This document shows positions 30,629-42,095 of a DNA stretch of 64,000 nt, one piece after another. Position 1 is the stretch's first letter; each line of letters begins with the position of its first letter. A model generated the notes under the pieces. The model saw only the letters and a list, made by a program, of their open reading frames with translations, ran no database searches and was not told the DNA's origin. The stretch comes from Azolla caroliniana. Lineage: Eukaryota > Polypodiophyta. Both the position numbers and the translations under genes were made by a program. The stretch is from positions 8,990,001-9,054,000 of the forward strand of contig JBHGNT010000005.1 in the NCBI GenBank assembly GCA_043228905.1, written 5' to 3'.

Positions 30629-32118
30629 TACCGTCCATTATAGTCCCGGTATCTTTCCTGTCTGTCATACCGGTCATAAGCGTCTCTTCGATCGTTGTAC
30701 CGGACATCTTATGCCGGCCGGTAGCGCTCCTCTCACCGCCAACGTTCTTCTTCTTCCTCCCGGTTGCTTCGTGGTTCAATTTGCCGGACCGGTGGTGCTT
30801 GCCAATTTAACAAGTTATAGTCACACCGTTCCATTGTGTGACTCCTAGAGTGGCAGAGCAAGCATTGGGAATGCATGGTGTATTCCAGCGCCGAATGTCC
30901 GGCATTCAGGCATGTCGTACATTGAATTGCTTGCCAGAAGCGGAGGTCCTCATCTGTCAGTAGTGCACGTTGAATTGTGCCCAAGGTTAGCCATGAACTT
31001 GTTTTTTCCATTTCCCGAACTCGGTCGATCACTTGATCTATGCTGCTGGTGCGGAAATCAATGACGGTGCACACCGTTCGTAAGGGTTCCTGGAGTGCTG
31101 CTAAGAATATGGCCTTTGTTTCTTCCTCCGGTGGTGCCCGGCTGAGCTGACTGTGTATCCGTTGGAACCGGATGACAAATTGTTGAATGTTCTCCGTTGG
31201 TTCCTGCCAGATAATGTAAAATAGGCCTACCATTTCCTGTTGGTCCATCTCCTTGTGAAAGAAATGCAAGAATTTGGTCTTTAATGCTTCAAACATGGGG
31301 ATGGTGTTGGGATCTTGTGTTCGGTGCCATCTGGCGGCCGGTCCCTCCAAGGTCATGCCGAACTCTGCCATTTTTTAGCGTTCCTCTTCGGCCGCATTTA
31401 AGTGTAGGGACACATGGTATGCCTCCCAGGTTTGCTGAAATGCATGAACGTGGGCTTCCGTGTCTGGATCATCCCGGTATCTGGGATATTGGAATGGCAT
31501 ATCGTCGTCTGGTGTCGGTACGCGGGCTAATGGTGTCGGTAGTCTTTCCTCCTCCTCTATCGGCGTCCGAGGTCTTTCCCGCTCCTCTGTCTGCGTCAGA
31601 GCTCTTTCCTACTCCTCTTTTGGTGTTGGAGGCCTCTCCTCCTCGACTTCCGGTGTCGGAGGTCTCTCTTCCTCGACTTTTGGTTCCGAAGTGTGCTTGA
31701 CTTTCAATGTTGGAGTTTCCAACCTTGTCAATTCTGGTTCCGGTGTCGGCAAGGTATCTGACTCCTCGTCCTCCGGTCCATCTGGGGTGTCGTTACTGCT
31801 GCGGTAGTTCGTATGCGCAATGTATTCCCCTTCCGAACCCAATTCAAAAGCCGAAAATGCTTCGGATTCGCCTTCGCCCGCTGCTAATGCCTAGAGAAGG
31901 GATTCCGCTTCCCGGAGGCTGCTTAGGCTGCTTCCTTCGTCCGGGTAGTTGTTTTGTTGTAAACGAAGTGACTCCTTGGCCACTCTCCGAATCACCTTGG
32001 AAAATGAGCGATCCGCTCTTATTTCTTCTGCCGCTTGCTGGAAATCCTCTCGCTTCCTCAATCATTCAGCAAGTCTCCTTGCTCGCTCCGTAACCGGGTC
32101 GTTCGTTGGTCTAGTCAT
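30629..32118 (-). pseudogene. Element B-prime gag, N-terminal part
   Basis: The - strand gag runs from ATG 32118 (MTRPTNDPVTER, matching A at 7087). It has a Pro/Glu-rich repeated segment (PPTPEVEEERPPTPKEE type, about 31.6 kb), a capsid domain (FGMTLEGPAARWH, FHKEMDQQEMVGLFY, FRTSSIDQVIDRV) and two zinc-knuckle regions (CTTCLNAGH, CLLCHSRSHTMERC; the first has lost its last Cys). Several stops break it. An Arg-rich stretch follows and is interrupted by solo LTR copy 2. Confidence 0.87.
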
Positions 32119-32168
32119 CCATGCCCGTCGCTGTTCCCTGCAATTGTGCAGGAATGGCCTAAAAATTG

Positions 32169-32611
32169 TGTTATTCCTTAGGGCCGGACAATGGCCTAAC
32201 ACAGGGTGTCTACGGAAGACACTTCACTAAACGGGTGCTACGGCGAGATAACTTAAGACTCAACGATTAATCAGGCTTTAATTGGTTACTTAACAATATG
32301 GCATTAGACTTGATACACGCGTATGATAGAACAATTAGCACAGAACAGTAATCAACACTTAAAGATAAAACAAGAAGCTCTATTAATTATCCGTCAAAGT
32401 TTTACATTGTAACCAGGGCTTTATATAGGTCACCGGTGCTGAGTACAAAACGGTGCCAACCAGCACCTGTTCGGAACTGATCCGGATCCGGATCGGCATA
32501 CCTATTCCGGTCGGTCCGTTGACGTCTCATAAACTACTTAATTATACTAGATTCTGAATATACAATCCCTTCCACATTCTGTTCTTTAACTCCTTTGCCG
32601 ACCGGGTAACA
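32169..32611 (-). repeat. 5' LTR of element B-prime
   Basis: It is 443 bp on the - strand, TGTTACCCGGTC...GGAATAACA, with a TATA box (TATATAAAG) near 32.42 kb. It aligns with the A LTR over both ends (GACACC.TGTGTT.GGC and GTCCGGCC). The upstream edge (32611) lies inside copia G reverse transcriptase, so B-prime inserted into G. Confidence 0.85.
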
Positions 32612-33300
32612 ATCGCAACCATCGTGTACATAAGGGAGCCGATTGCCGGTGCATACGGTACTGACTTCATATCTTCCCCCTCCGGACCGGATGTCGGGTA
32701 GTCTCGCTGAGACAGCCGAACGAGTTCAGTGAGCTCTCTGGCATGTCGTCCGGAGAGTAGCATGTCGTCCACGTAAATGATGAGGAAGACGGGAGACCCA
32801 TCTTGAGTTGTTTTGGTGAAGAGACAGTGGTCCTCATCGCTCTTGGATGAAGTCATCGAACTTCTTATACCACTGTCGGGGTGCCTGTTTCAGGCCGTAT
32901 AAACTCTTCCTGAGTTGGCAGACTAGATGTTCCTGGTCGGATGCCACAAAGCCTTTCGGTTGCTCCATATAGATTTCCTCCTATAGGTCACCGTGGAGGA
33001 ATGTCGTTTTTACATCCAGTTGAATCAGCTCCAAGTTGTCGGCGGCCACGACGCCGAGCATGAAACGAAGGGTTGTCATTTTCACCACTGGTGAAAAGAT
33101 TTCGTCGAAGTCGACGTCATGTTCTTGTCGAAATCCCTTCGCAACTAATCTGTCCTTGTACTTTCGGTTGGTCGAGTCGGACGTCTCTTTTAGTCAATAG
33201 ACCCACTTACACGAAAGAGCACGTCAATTCTTCGGTAATTCAACCAAGTCCCAAGTCTTGTTTGCGCAAATGGAGTGCATTTCTGACTCCATCGCCAGAT
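32612..33300 (-). pseudogene. Copia G reverse transcriptase (truncated)
   Basis: On the - strand, fragments of a copia RT: the region before LDVKTTFLHGDL, LYGLKQAPRQWY, and the catalytic IYVDDMLLSG, ending at APAIGSLMYTMVA where the B-prime LTR begins. Several frame changes and stops are present. RNase H and the 3' LTR are not in the window. Confidence 0.82.
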
Positions 33301-34690
33301 GCTAAGTGGCTGAGTCGGCAGATGCCGATGCTTCTTCGTAAGACGTCGGTTCGCCGGCATTGGTAAAGAAAATTCCGGGAGAGTACCTTTCCGGAGGTTG
33401 TGACAGTCTCTTGGATCTTCGAGGTATGACTGGACTGGTCACATTGGGTATAGGTGTCGGATGGTCGGAAGCCGAGCCATTTGGATGTGCTGAATCCATG
33501 GATTCAAGACGGGAGGTGTCGGTTACCCGTGAAACCGATCTCGTGTTGTGGGTTGGGCCTTCATGAAGGGTTGGCACTTCGGAAAATATTACCCTTCGGA
33601 CTTCAATAGGCCTTTCAGCCGTTTTATGCATAGCCGACTCGTTGAACATGACGTCCGAACTTCGGATGATTTGTCTATGCTCGGGGTACTAGAGTCGGTA
33701 TCCGATCTCGCCGTCGGGTCCATATCCAAGGAAAACGCATTTCCTTGATCTTGGTTCGAGTTTCTGGCGGTCATCTTTCGATATGAGGGCATACGCCTCG
33801 CAGCCGAAGATCCTCAACTTGTCATAATTCGGCTTACTGCTGGTCCATATTTCCTGAGGTATTTTAAGTCCTAGAGGTCTACCTGGCGACATATTTATTA
33901 TGTGTATTGCCGTAAGTAGAGCCTCCGCCCAGAAACCATCCAACAGTCCGAAGTATTGGAGCATGGATACTATGCGTTCTTGAATTGTCCGATTCATGCG
34001 TTCGGCAATTCCGTTCTGCTCCGAACTATAGGGTGCCATATATTCATGTCGAATGCCGCGTTCCTGGCAAAATTTGACGAATTTGTCAGACTTGAATTCT
34101 CCTCCATTATTGGTTCAGAGACATTTTAGTTACCAACCGGTCTGGTTTTCGACCATTGCAAGCCATTCGGAGAAGATCGAGAACACCCGATCTTTGGTTC
34201 TAATGGGGTAAGCCCACACCTTCCAAGTCGAGTCGTCAATAAAACTGACGAAGTACGAAGCACCGCCGAGAGACTGATGTGGCATCGGGCCACAGACGTT
34301 CGAGTGGACCAAATTGAGGGGACTCGATTCTCTTGGTGATGATGTCGGGTGTGATGCGGCTACCTGTTTGCCACACTGGCAATGCTCATAGAATTGGTGA
34401 TTTGAGAAGGAGAGCTTGGGGATGTAACCGGCTTTGGATAGGTGCGTTATGTCGGCCTTGCTGAGGTGTCCAAGTCGTCTATGCCATAACGATGACACGG
34501 GGATATCAACCAAAAATAAGTCACCCTCTTTGAGTGTGACATATAAAGGGTACAAATACAAAGAGTGTACCTTTGGTCCTCGAGCAAGCAGGAGGTTCCC
34601 TTTGTGGAGTGTCCACCCTCCTGATGAGAACCCGGCACGGATGCCGGTTTCGTCAGGTTGTCTGACTGATATCAAGGGTCTTGAAAGCTC
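33301..34690 (-). pseudogene. Copia G integrase
   Basis: The zinc region is LWHRRLGHLSKADIT...CQCGKQ (about 34.35-34.53 kb). The core keeps FIDDSTWKVW and SSEQNGIAERMNRT, but the second catalytic Asp region reads as a stop followed by TNNGGEF, so it is inactive. Next come RKCVFLGYG and the linker RRSKRLSQPPERY before RT. Confidence 0.85.
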
Positions 34691-34699
34691 AGGAACGTG

Positions 34700-35830
34700 T
34701 CAGACGTTGTGTAGTACGAGTGTAGAGCCACTTGGAAGGTTGAGCTCTACGGTGCCGATTCCGATTATGGCACAGTGTTGTGAGTTCCCGACTCGAACTG
34801 AGTCAGAGTGCCGGTCTGAGTATTGCCGAAACTGAGATTGGTGAGGTGTCACATGATACAATGCGCCCGAGTCCAAGAGCCATGTGCTCGATTCCTCAGT
34901 CATAAGCAGAACTTCTGATTCGACTAGGTTCTCTATGGACAGTATGTTCCGGTCGGTCATCAAAATTTCGGTTGAAGAGCCGACATAGTTGACCTCCTCA
35001 TGCCGGCTACTCTTCTGATCCTCTCTCTGAGCTTTGTCGGTTTTTGCTTTGAGTGCCCAATAGTTAGCTTTGATGTGTCCCGGTTTCTTGCAGTAGTTGC
35101 AGATTCGTTTGTCCCGGGACTTGCTCCAGCTTCGCTGATTGTTCGGCGGTCGGGAAGAACTTCTTCCCCGGTTGTTCAATCAGTCGGTCGAACCTTGTAC
35201 TACGTAAGCTTCATCTGCCAAGTCTTTGGCAAAAGACTTTCTCCGAGCTGCTTCAGTCAGGATTGCGCTCGTGATTTCGGAGTACTTAATGGTAGTTGTT
35301 GAAGCATTGCACACGATTGTGACGAAAGTTTCCCAAGAAGAGGGGAGACTACTCATGAGTATCATTGCTCTGAGTTCATCCTCTATTGCCGTCCCCTGAG
35401 ACGATATGACGATATTTGGGAGCTTAGGCTTTCGTACTCGTTGAGGTGTGCCTGAACCGAATCGGATTCTTTCATCCGCAAGTTGTAGAGGTGCCGGATC
35501 AGATACATCTTCGTTGCGGCGACCTTCTTTTCATAAGTTTCCAATAGTGTTTTCCAAAGTTCAAAAGTTGTCGAACATGATTGCACTGTGAAGTACACTA
35601 ACTCCGACAAGTGCATCCGAATCGTGGCGCGGACGATTCTGTCCAACTTTAGCCACTCGTTTCCCTTGTATGCTTCTGGAGCATTTTCATTCTCAATTGG
35701 GTCTATCTGACCCTTGACTATGAGATAGTCTTGCATTTGTTCCTTCCAGAGTTGAAGTTCAAACCGTCGAACCTCCTTAGACTCATCTTCGATGAGCCGG
35801 ATGTTGATGCCATCTGATTTGGTTTCGGTT
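34700..35830 (-). pseudogene. Copia G gag and protease
   Basis: Gag starts near 35.83 kb and reads EQMQDYLIVKG, LKLDRIVRATIRMHL, FELWKTLLETYEKK. It is followed by a zinc knuckle in which the third position is altered (CNYCKKPGHIKANY, last Cys lost) and the protease STWLLDSGALYHVTPH. Frame breaks lie at about 35.18 and 35.38 kb. Confidence 0.85.
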
Positions 35831-36156
35831 GGTAAGACTCTGTTCGGAGTTTATTAGGAACCTTAGTGGGGTGCAGCCGGCCGGCTCACCTGATATCGTT
35901 CTAGTCGGTCTTGAACCCGAGTCGTTTTGGTTTCGGATACTTGTTTGTTGAACCTTCTTGGAGTGACTCCAGTTAGCTTCCGATTGTATGCCGAATACCG
36001 ATCACAAGAAACCGATTGTTTAGGCCGATTCTGCTTCGGATGACTGCAGCAATGAGAGGGACGGATCCAACTAATCCTCCCGAATGTCGATCAGCCGAAT
36101 GAAGCACGAATTTGGTTGTTGCCTAGAGACCAATCTCAGGTGGTTACAATCACAGG

Positions 36157-36327
36157 GACAAAGTACAGCCGGCTAGCTTACTCCAATTAGTGATTTAACA
36201 CAGTGAGATGCAGACTTCTTGTTTGTCTTCTCTCTTCTCTGGGACAGAGTACAGCCGGCTAGCTTACTCCAATTAGTGATTTAACACAGTGAGATGCAAA
36301 CTTCTTGTTTGTCTTTTCTCTTCTCTG
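36157..36327 (-). repeat. Tandem duplication in the copia G leader
   Basis: Two direct copies of about 85 bp, each beginning TACAGCCGGCTAGCTTACTC and ending in TTTGTCTTNTCTCTTCTCTG, lie between the PBS and gag. Confidence 0.88.
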
Positions 36328-36401
36328 TTCTTCAAGAAAAACAGAAACAGAATGTTGTGTGGTGTACTATGACGGCCAGCAGCGAGTTGAAGAACCTCCA
36401 A

Positions 36402-36414
36402 CACTCTGATACCA
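36402..36414 (-). other. Primer binding site of copia G
   Basis: On the - strand TGGTATCAGAGTG follows the LTR end CCCCAACA after two bases. This is the initiator-Met tRNA complement. Confidence 0.9.
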
Positions 36415-36416
36415 AA

Positions 36417-36677
36417 TGTTGGGGACAAGGTCGTCAATGTAGAAGAACAAACAACATCTGTGATGTTGAAGGACTTGCGTATGAGAATGAACAAGATACA
36501 CACAGAGAGAGAGAGAGAGAGAGGCATAAAGAAAAGTTTTTTTTCTTAATAGCAACAGTTACAAATGACCACAACCACCACTAAAGGTTACAAAGTCACT
36601 ATATATAGTGACTATCCTAGGGCAACTGCCCTTTATGCTATTTACAGAAATAGCCCAAACTTGGGTTCTCCAAAGGG
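36417..36677 (-). repeat. 5' LTR of copia G
   Basis: About 260 bp on the - strand, ending CCCCAACA at 36417. It has a TATA-like TATATATA (about 36.60 kb) and a GA microsatellite (about 36501-36523). The start near 36677 (TGGAGAACCC) is inferred from where MULE coding sequence begins; only one LTR is present, so it cannot be confirmed. Confidence 0.7.
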
Positions 36678-36680
36678 ACG

Positions 36681-38858
36681 GTGTGAATACGGCCATTATA
36701 CACTCGTATTCGACACTCGCTTGCACAAGGGTTCAAAGCGTTTTGGATGTAGTTTTCATTTGAATGTAAGAGTGAATGAAGGGGATAAACATGGGATCAT
36801 GAGCATTATGTATACGGATGCCATTCAGGCCATGTCCCAAGAACGAGACCTGATGTGTACCACTTGCCGGTCCATCCTAATGTAATAGAATGTTGTAAAG
36901 ATGACCTTTTTTATGTTGGTTGTGCAAGGCATGTTGCACGGATGAGCATGCGAAAAGAAGCATATCACAAGTCCAAGGCTACTCCATTAGAACTTGTCAC
37001 TTTTAGATTCTTTATGATACCAAAGGAGGTACATAACATGGCCAATACGTTAAAAATAGGTATCACATTGTCGGAAGTTGATTGTTCTTTGATGATGCAA
37101 GATGCTTATGCACTCCGAGATCTAGGCAAAGTAGCACATGTCCAACCATACTTGCCTGGTCCAAAGGGGTCTCTAGCTCGACAACCATTTATCTTCATAC
37201 ATCAAGATAAGTGGATATTGGAAATGTGTGAGTGATTGTCACAAAACAACTCTTGGGCAATCGACTCCACATTTTAAACTAATCAATTTGGGTTCCCATT
37301 ATATGCAGTTGTTGCACCAAATGCCATGATGATAATAGGTATCCCACTATGGTATATGATTTGTAGTTATGATAAGGGCTCAAATCATGAGCAATTGGCA
37401 TTAGAAACTTGCTTGAAAGTCATATTTGCTAGGATGCCTAGGGTAAGGCCAAATGCGATAGTCATTGATAAATCGTGGACATCATATAATGCCATATCTA
37501 ATGTAATTGCTCAAGACCGTGAATCTTGGATTGTCACAAATGGTGAATGCTCACAGACACATTGTCGTCTTTTATTGTGTCAGTTCCATGCAAAAAAATC
37601 ATAGGTTGACAACTTGTTGCCCAAAATGAGTGTTGCCGAAAGAAACCCCCTCTACCAAAGGATGTGCCAACTCATGCATTGCATTAGCGAATCATCCTTC
37701 AATGCTATGTGTGAGGAGGTAAGACAAGAATACTCAGATAAACCTGGAGTTTGGCAAAATATCGAATGTGGATGGTGTGGACAAACTTGTGTTTGGAGGA
37801 GTCTATGGCCAAAGTTTGGTAGACTATTCAATTATGGACTTGTTGACACTACCAATCTTGTGGAGAGACATTGGCAATTTCTCATGTACACTACCAATCT
37901 TGTGGAGAGACATTGGCAATTTCTCATGTACACTACCTTGTGGGGGGGGGGGGGGGGGGGGGGGGGGCGTGGTAGAATGGTACATGCAACGACAAGAGAT
38001 ATGTGAGAGTGGTAGATTCCAACCCCATGCAAATTGTAAGGATCAAAGGTCAAGACTTAAAGAAGCTGAGAGGATACTAGAAAGATATGTGACTTATAGC
38101 AACTCAGTGCATATTGTGGACGAGGCTCGATATTGGTTTCGAATATTGAGCATGACCACTCCCACTGTATGGTACGATGTCTCACTCCAATGTTCATATT
38201 GTGATTGTCAAGAGTTTGCAAGTAAATGTAAGCATTTGCTTGCCATTCGGATGATCGTTGAGTGACATATGCCATCACTATGTGGATCACTACCATATAT
38301 AGATCATGCAACCCAAATGCAAATGGATGATGCCACAATGGATAGAGAACTAGAGTCGACACAAGAAGTAGAAGTCAAGATGAATGTAGAAGTTGACGAA
38401 AGGGAAGAAATAAAGTTAGAAGCACATCAAACTATGGATTCAAAGCACTTCAACTTCTCGAGCAAGGATGGGGAGCAATGAATAGTGCAGCTCTTGAGCA
38501 TTGTCGGCAACTCATGGTAGATTTTTGAAAGGAATTGCTCTTATCTATGGGTGCATCGGCAACAACCAATATGGCATCGGGAGTTTCAATATGTTGGGAG
38601 CAACAAATTGGTGTGAAAAGAGGAGCCATGCCCAACATTTCACAAGAACTTATTGGCAGCTCCCCAAACACAACCAAAACACACACTAGCAAACTACAAA
38701 GAGGTGCTCATCGTGCTAAGAGGCGGTTGCCAATACGTGACACTGAGAAGGTTCGGTGTTTGCATTGTAATGGTTTGACATTGACTTCAAGAGGCTCCAA
38801 TGCAAACTGTTGCAAAAATTGTGGGTGTATCTTGCCATCCTTTGAACAAGAGCCTTGA
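36681..38858 (+). pseudogene. Mutator-like (MULE/FAR1-type) transposase pseudogene with SWIM finger
   Basis: MULE transposase pieces in order: a region with FRFFMIPKE (36.9-37.2 kb), a probable intron (GTGAGT at about 37227, TTATATGCAG at about 37307), the transposase core AMMIIGIPLWYMICSY...RPNAIVIDKSW and CQFHAKK (37.3-37.6 kb), and a SWIM zinc finger CDCQEFASKCKHLL (about 38.2 kb). A C-terminal CXXC pair follows (CLHCNG...CCKNCGC, ending 38858). Lesions: a frameshift near 36.86 kb, TAG where Trp is expected (about 37603), a 42-bp tandem duplication at 37848-37931 and a G26 run at 37942-37967. The 5' end is cut by the copia G LTR. Confidence 0.8.
37942..37967 (+). repeat. G26 homopolymer in the MULE pseudogene
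   Basis: A run of 26 G directly after the third, partial copy of the 42-bp duplicated unit. It could form G-quadruplex DNA. The length may be affected by sequencing error. Confidence 0.85.
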
Positions 38859-38999
38859 TCTCATAGTTTTTTATTACATTGTATCATGTGATTTTTATAT
38901 GTAAAATCATGCAATTTTGTATTTTAAAAAGAGTTTTTGATATTTTTGAGTAATCTGAGCATCTTTCTTAAACAATGATCTCTTCAGAAATTTTAATCG

Positions 39000-39180
39000 G
39001 GTACCCCGGGTTAGGTGCATGCACCGAGTTAGGTTCGTGTACCCGGGTTAGGTTTAAGTATCCGGGTTAGGATCATGTACCCGGGTTAGGTTTAGGTGTT
39101 ACAAAATAGCTTGTCAGACTTGGGTTAGGTGTGACAGACCCGGGTTAGATGTGACAGAGGCTCGTCAGACCCCAGGTTGG
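39000..39180 (+). repeat. Tandem repeat of about 19 bp with core CCCGGGTTAGG
   Basis: Five adjacent units (starting at about 39001, 39021, 39039, 39058 and 39077) have the form GTACCCGGGTTAGGTTTA. Two or three diverged units of the form GACCCGGGTTAGGTGTGAC continue to about 39180. The array ends about 390 bp upstream of the RLP24 start codon. The stretch 38861-38999 is plain AT-rich sequence. Confidence 0.85.
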
Positions 39181-39318
39181 GTTTTAGGCGCGCGATTTTT
39201 GTGGATAGAGATTGAACGGTGCAGATCACACGCGCCATTCAAAACGTGTCCTGCACCGTCCGTGTCTGCGATTTCCTCACCGGGCCTAATTATGATTTGG
39301 CTCCAACGTACTCTCTAC

Positions 39319-39346
39319 ATACATACATACATGATACATATATACA

Positions 39347-39381
<35 letters not shown>

Positions 39382-39458
39382 CATTACATACATACATACA
39401 TACATGATTTGATTTGTTCTAACTTCTTATGTGTGCAAAGCACAAAAGAGTTTTAGCC

Positions 39459-39508
<50 letters not shown>
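39319..39508 (+). repeat. Microsatellites in the RLP24 promoter/5' leader
   Basis: ACAT repeats (about 39319-39403) are followed by a CT run and a GT run (about 39461-39508). The CT run just before the start codon is a common plant 5'-leader (pyrimidine patch) feature. No clear TATA box was seen. Confidence 0.8.
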
Positions 39509-39567
39509 CTGTATCTGCGTTTCTGCTGCTTCTGTGTCGCGGCGGCGGCAGTGACGACGACGAAACC

Positions 39568-42095
39568 ATGAGATTAGAGAAGTGTTGGTTCTGCTCTTCC
39601 ACCATCTACCCTGGCCATGGCATCCAGTACGTCCGCAATGATGCCAAAGTAAGCCTCTGTTCTCTGCTCTCCTCTCCTCTACACGTCTCTTAAACCCTAA
39701 TTGCATCCCCCTTTTTCTCTGGTTGTTTCTCTTCTCCTCCCCACCCTCCTCTTCCTATTCTTCTCCATTTTTTTCTATCCTACTTTGTTTGTTCATACGT
39801 CCCTTCCTCGTCCTTGTAGATCTTCAGATTCTGCAGATCGAAATGCCATAAGAACTTCAAAATGAAGAGAAATCCTCGAAAGGTGAAGTGGACGAAAGCT
39901 TACCGCAAGCTTCATGGTAAAGAACTCACTCAGGTATGTTTTACTGGTTCGAAAACATCCCGACCAATTTCTGTTCAAATCAGAGTTCTCAGCTCAATTG
40001 ATGAAAAGATTAAGTGAGAAGAAAGAAGATTAATTTCTATTTAACTGATAAAGGTTATGCGGGAAGAAAAAATTTGTGAGGATGCCATGTTCTGCCTTAT
40101 TCTTCAGTCTTATTTGTATTTATTATTTCCATCTCTAGCAATAATTATGGTTTTACCTAGTCCAACCTTTAACCAATAAAGGTTATGAAGAAAGATTTTA
40201 GTGAGGATACTGCATTATTTTATAATCGAAACTCGCATCTAATTTTAGTTGCACAGAAATAGGATGAATTGCGATCAGTAGATTAATGTTTTAACTAGGA
40301 CGATGATAAGCAGATTTGGTTTTTTTTTTATACCAATCATTGAAATGGTCGACTTGCTGCAGAGGAATAATCATAAGAAATCTACCAGGGAAATATAAAT
40401 TTCATTCTCCAAAGGGAATATAACACTAGTGTTATTTTTCCTCATGTGCTAGGCAAACAGAATTCCCTAGGAAAATGGATTCTTCATTCTCCTAGGGTTC
40501 TCTTAGATTATAATACTAGTATTGTTATTCGACATGTGCCAATGAAACCAACTTCCCACACAAAGCAGGTCACTGCTATTTATGTAAGATTATCACCAGG
40601 ATATCTGGCATAAGAAAGGAACCACAATAGAAACCATGATGAAATAGCATTGAGATATTTACTTAGTTCTTGCAGAAGTTTTCTGGTATTATGCCTTTTT
40701 GCTATAGTGTTGGTTGTAAATTTAAATTGACACGGATGGTTCTTCATTATCCTAGGGTTCTCTTCGAATATAATACTAGTATTGTTATTCGACATGTGCC
40801 AATGAAACCAAACTTCCCTCACAAAGAAGGCCACTGCTATTTATGTAAGATTATCGCCAGGATATCTGGTATAAGAAAGGAACCACAATAGAAACCATGA
40901 TGAAATAGCATTGTGATATTTGCTTAGTTCTTGAATTGTTCTTGCGGAAGTTTTCTGGTATTGTGCTTTTTTGCAATAGTGTTGGTTGTAAATTTGAATT
41001 GACGGGGATGGTGGAAAAGAGGTTTCGAACTTTATTCCTAATTTGGTAAATGGGGGAAAGATGAGATCAATAAATCAATTTGTTATGCTTGTTATTGAGC
41101 TTTATAGATGATGAATGTAATTATAATTCTTGCCATACAATTAAGAAGTTAAATTGCTAATTGTGTGCATTACATCAGGATGCAACATTTGAGTTTGAGA
41201 GGAAACGCAATAGACCAGAGCGCTATGACAGGAACGTTGTTGCCAGTGCTGTTAAGGCTATGAAGAAGATTGAAGAGATTCGACTTAAGAGGGAAGAGAA
41301 GTTCTGGGAGAGCAGGTAACATTTGTGCTAGCCATTAAAATTTAGATGGTGGTAGTTTTGTTGGATAAAGCATAAAGTATTGTATGATTAAGTTCAAGTG
41401 AACAATTTGATTTTTGGAGGTTTTAAATATTAATTACTGTAACCTGAAGGATGTCTATAGAGCCTCACTTGCTACAGTGTCTAATAACTATTACACATCT
41501 GATAATCCATACATCAATATTTATACAGTACACACATAATATGTGCAGCATGGGTGTATATGTGTATGCACATACAACATATAATGCATTGAAGCATGTG
41601 TATGTATGCTTATACTAATGTGCATACATATCACATACTTGATTGTGCTATACGTGTACGTGTATGTATGTGCATACCACATTATAAATGTATGTACATG
41701 TGTATACATATACATATTTTAAAAAAGCTCTATGTGCATGTACTTTTTTGAGAGGCCTAGGCCTAGGCCTTTCAGTTGAGACCAGTGTATGGGAATCTTT
41801 GAGAAACGATCCACCTTCGATGATGCTATTGCTTCCTGTCAAAGTTCACCCAATGGCTATTCAAAGAAGCATGTGTGAACTTATTATCTTGTTTCTTAAT
41901 TTCATTCATCACAGGATGAAGGTGAAGAAGGAAAAGAAGGCAGCTGCTTTAGAACTGGAGCAAAATATACATTTGGTGAAGGCCCCACTTGCCTTGCAAG
42001 AAGACCCAAGCTTGACCCTTCCAAAGAAGAAAGAGAAGTTAAAGGTGCGAGTCGAGGCTTCAAAGGTAGAGGAGTCCAGATCGATGGAAGAGTGA
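39568..42095 (+). CDS. RLP24: Ribosome biogenesis protein RLP24 (L24e family)
   Basis: Four coding exons: 39568-39648, 39820-39933, 41179-41315 and 41915-42095. All introns are GT..AG and the splices keep frame, giving 170 residues; plant homologues are close to this length. The L24e zinc ribbon is at the N-terminus (Cys6, Cys9, Cys32, Cys36: CWFCSS and FCRSKC), followed by the basic [18 protein letters not shown], the [16 protein letters not shown] block and a Lys-rich tail with NIHLVKAP. In yeast the protein sits in pre-60S particles in place of ribosomal L24 and recruits the AAA ATPase that matures them; the same nucleolar role is inferred here. Intron 2 holds an internal 260-270 bp duplication. 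Confidence 0.95.
40478..41012 (+). repeat. Tandem duplication inside RLP24 intron 2
   Basis: Two copies of about 260-270 bp begin at about 40478 and 40738 (both at GGNTTCTTCATTNTCCTAGG). The second copy has an 11-bp insertion and scattered substitutions. There is no coding effect. Confidence 0.88.

Noticed and set aside
39000-39180. Telomere-type GGGTTAG repeats
   Set aside because: The unit is about 19 bp with a fixed CCCGGG; it is a minisatellite, not a telomeric heptamer array.
39319-39456. Frame encoding HTYIHTYIH repeats
   Set aside because: It is a translated ACAT microsatellite in the RLP24 upstream region, with no protein features.
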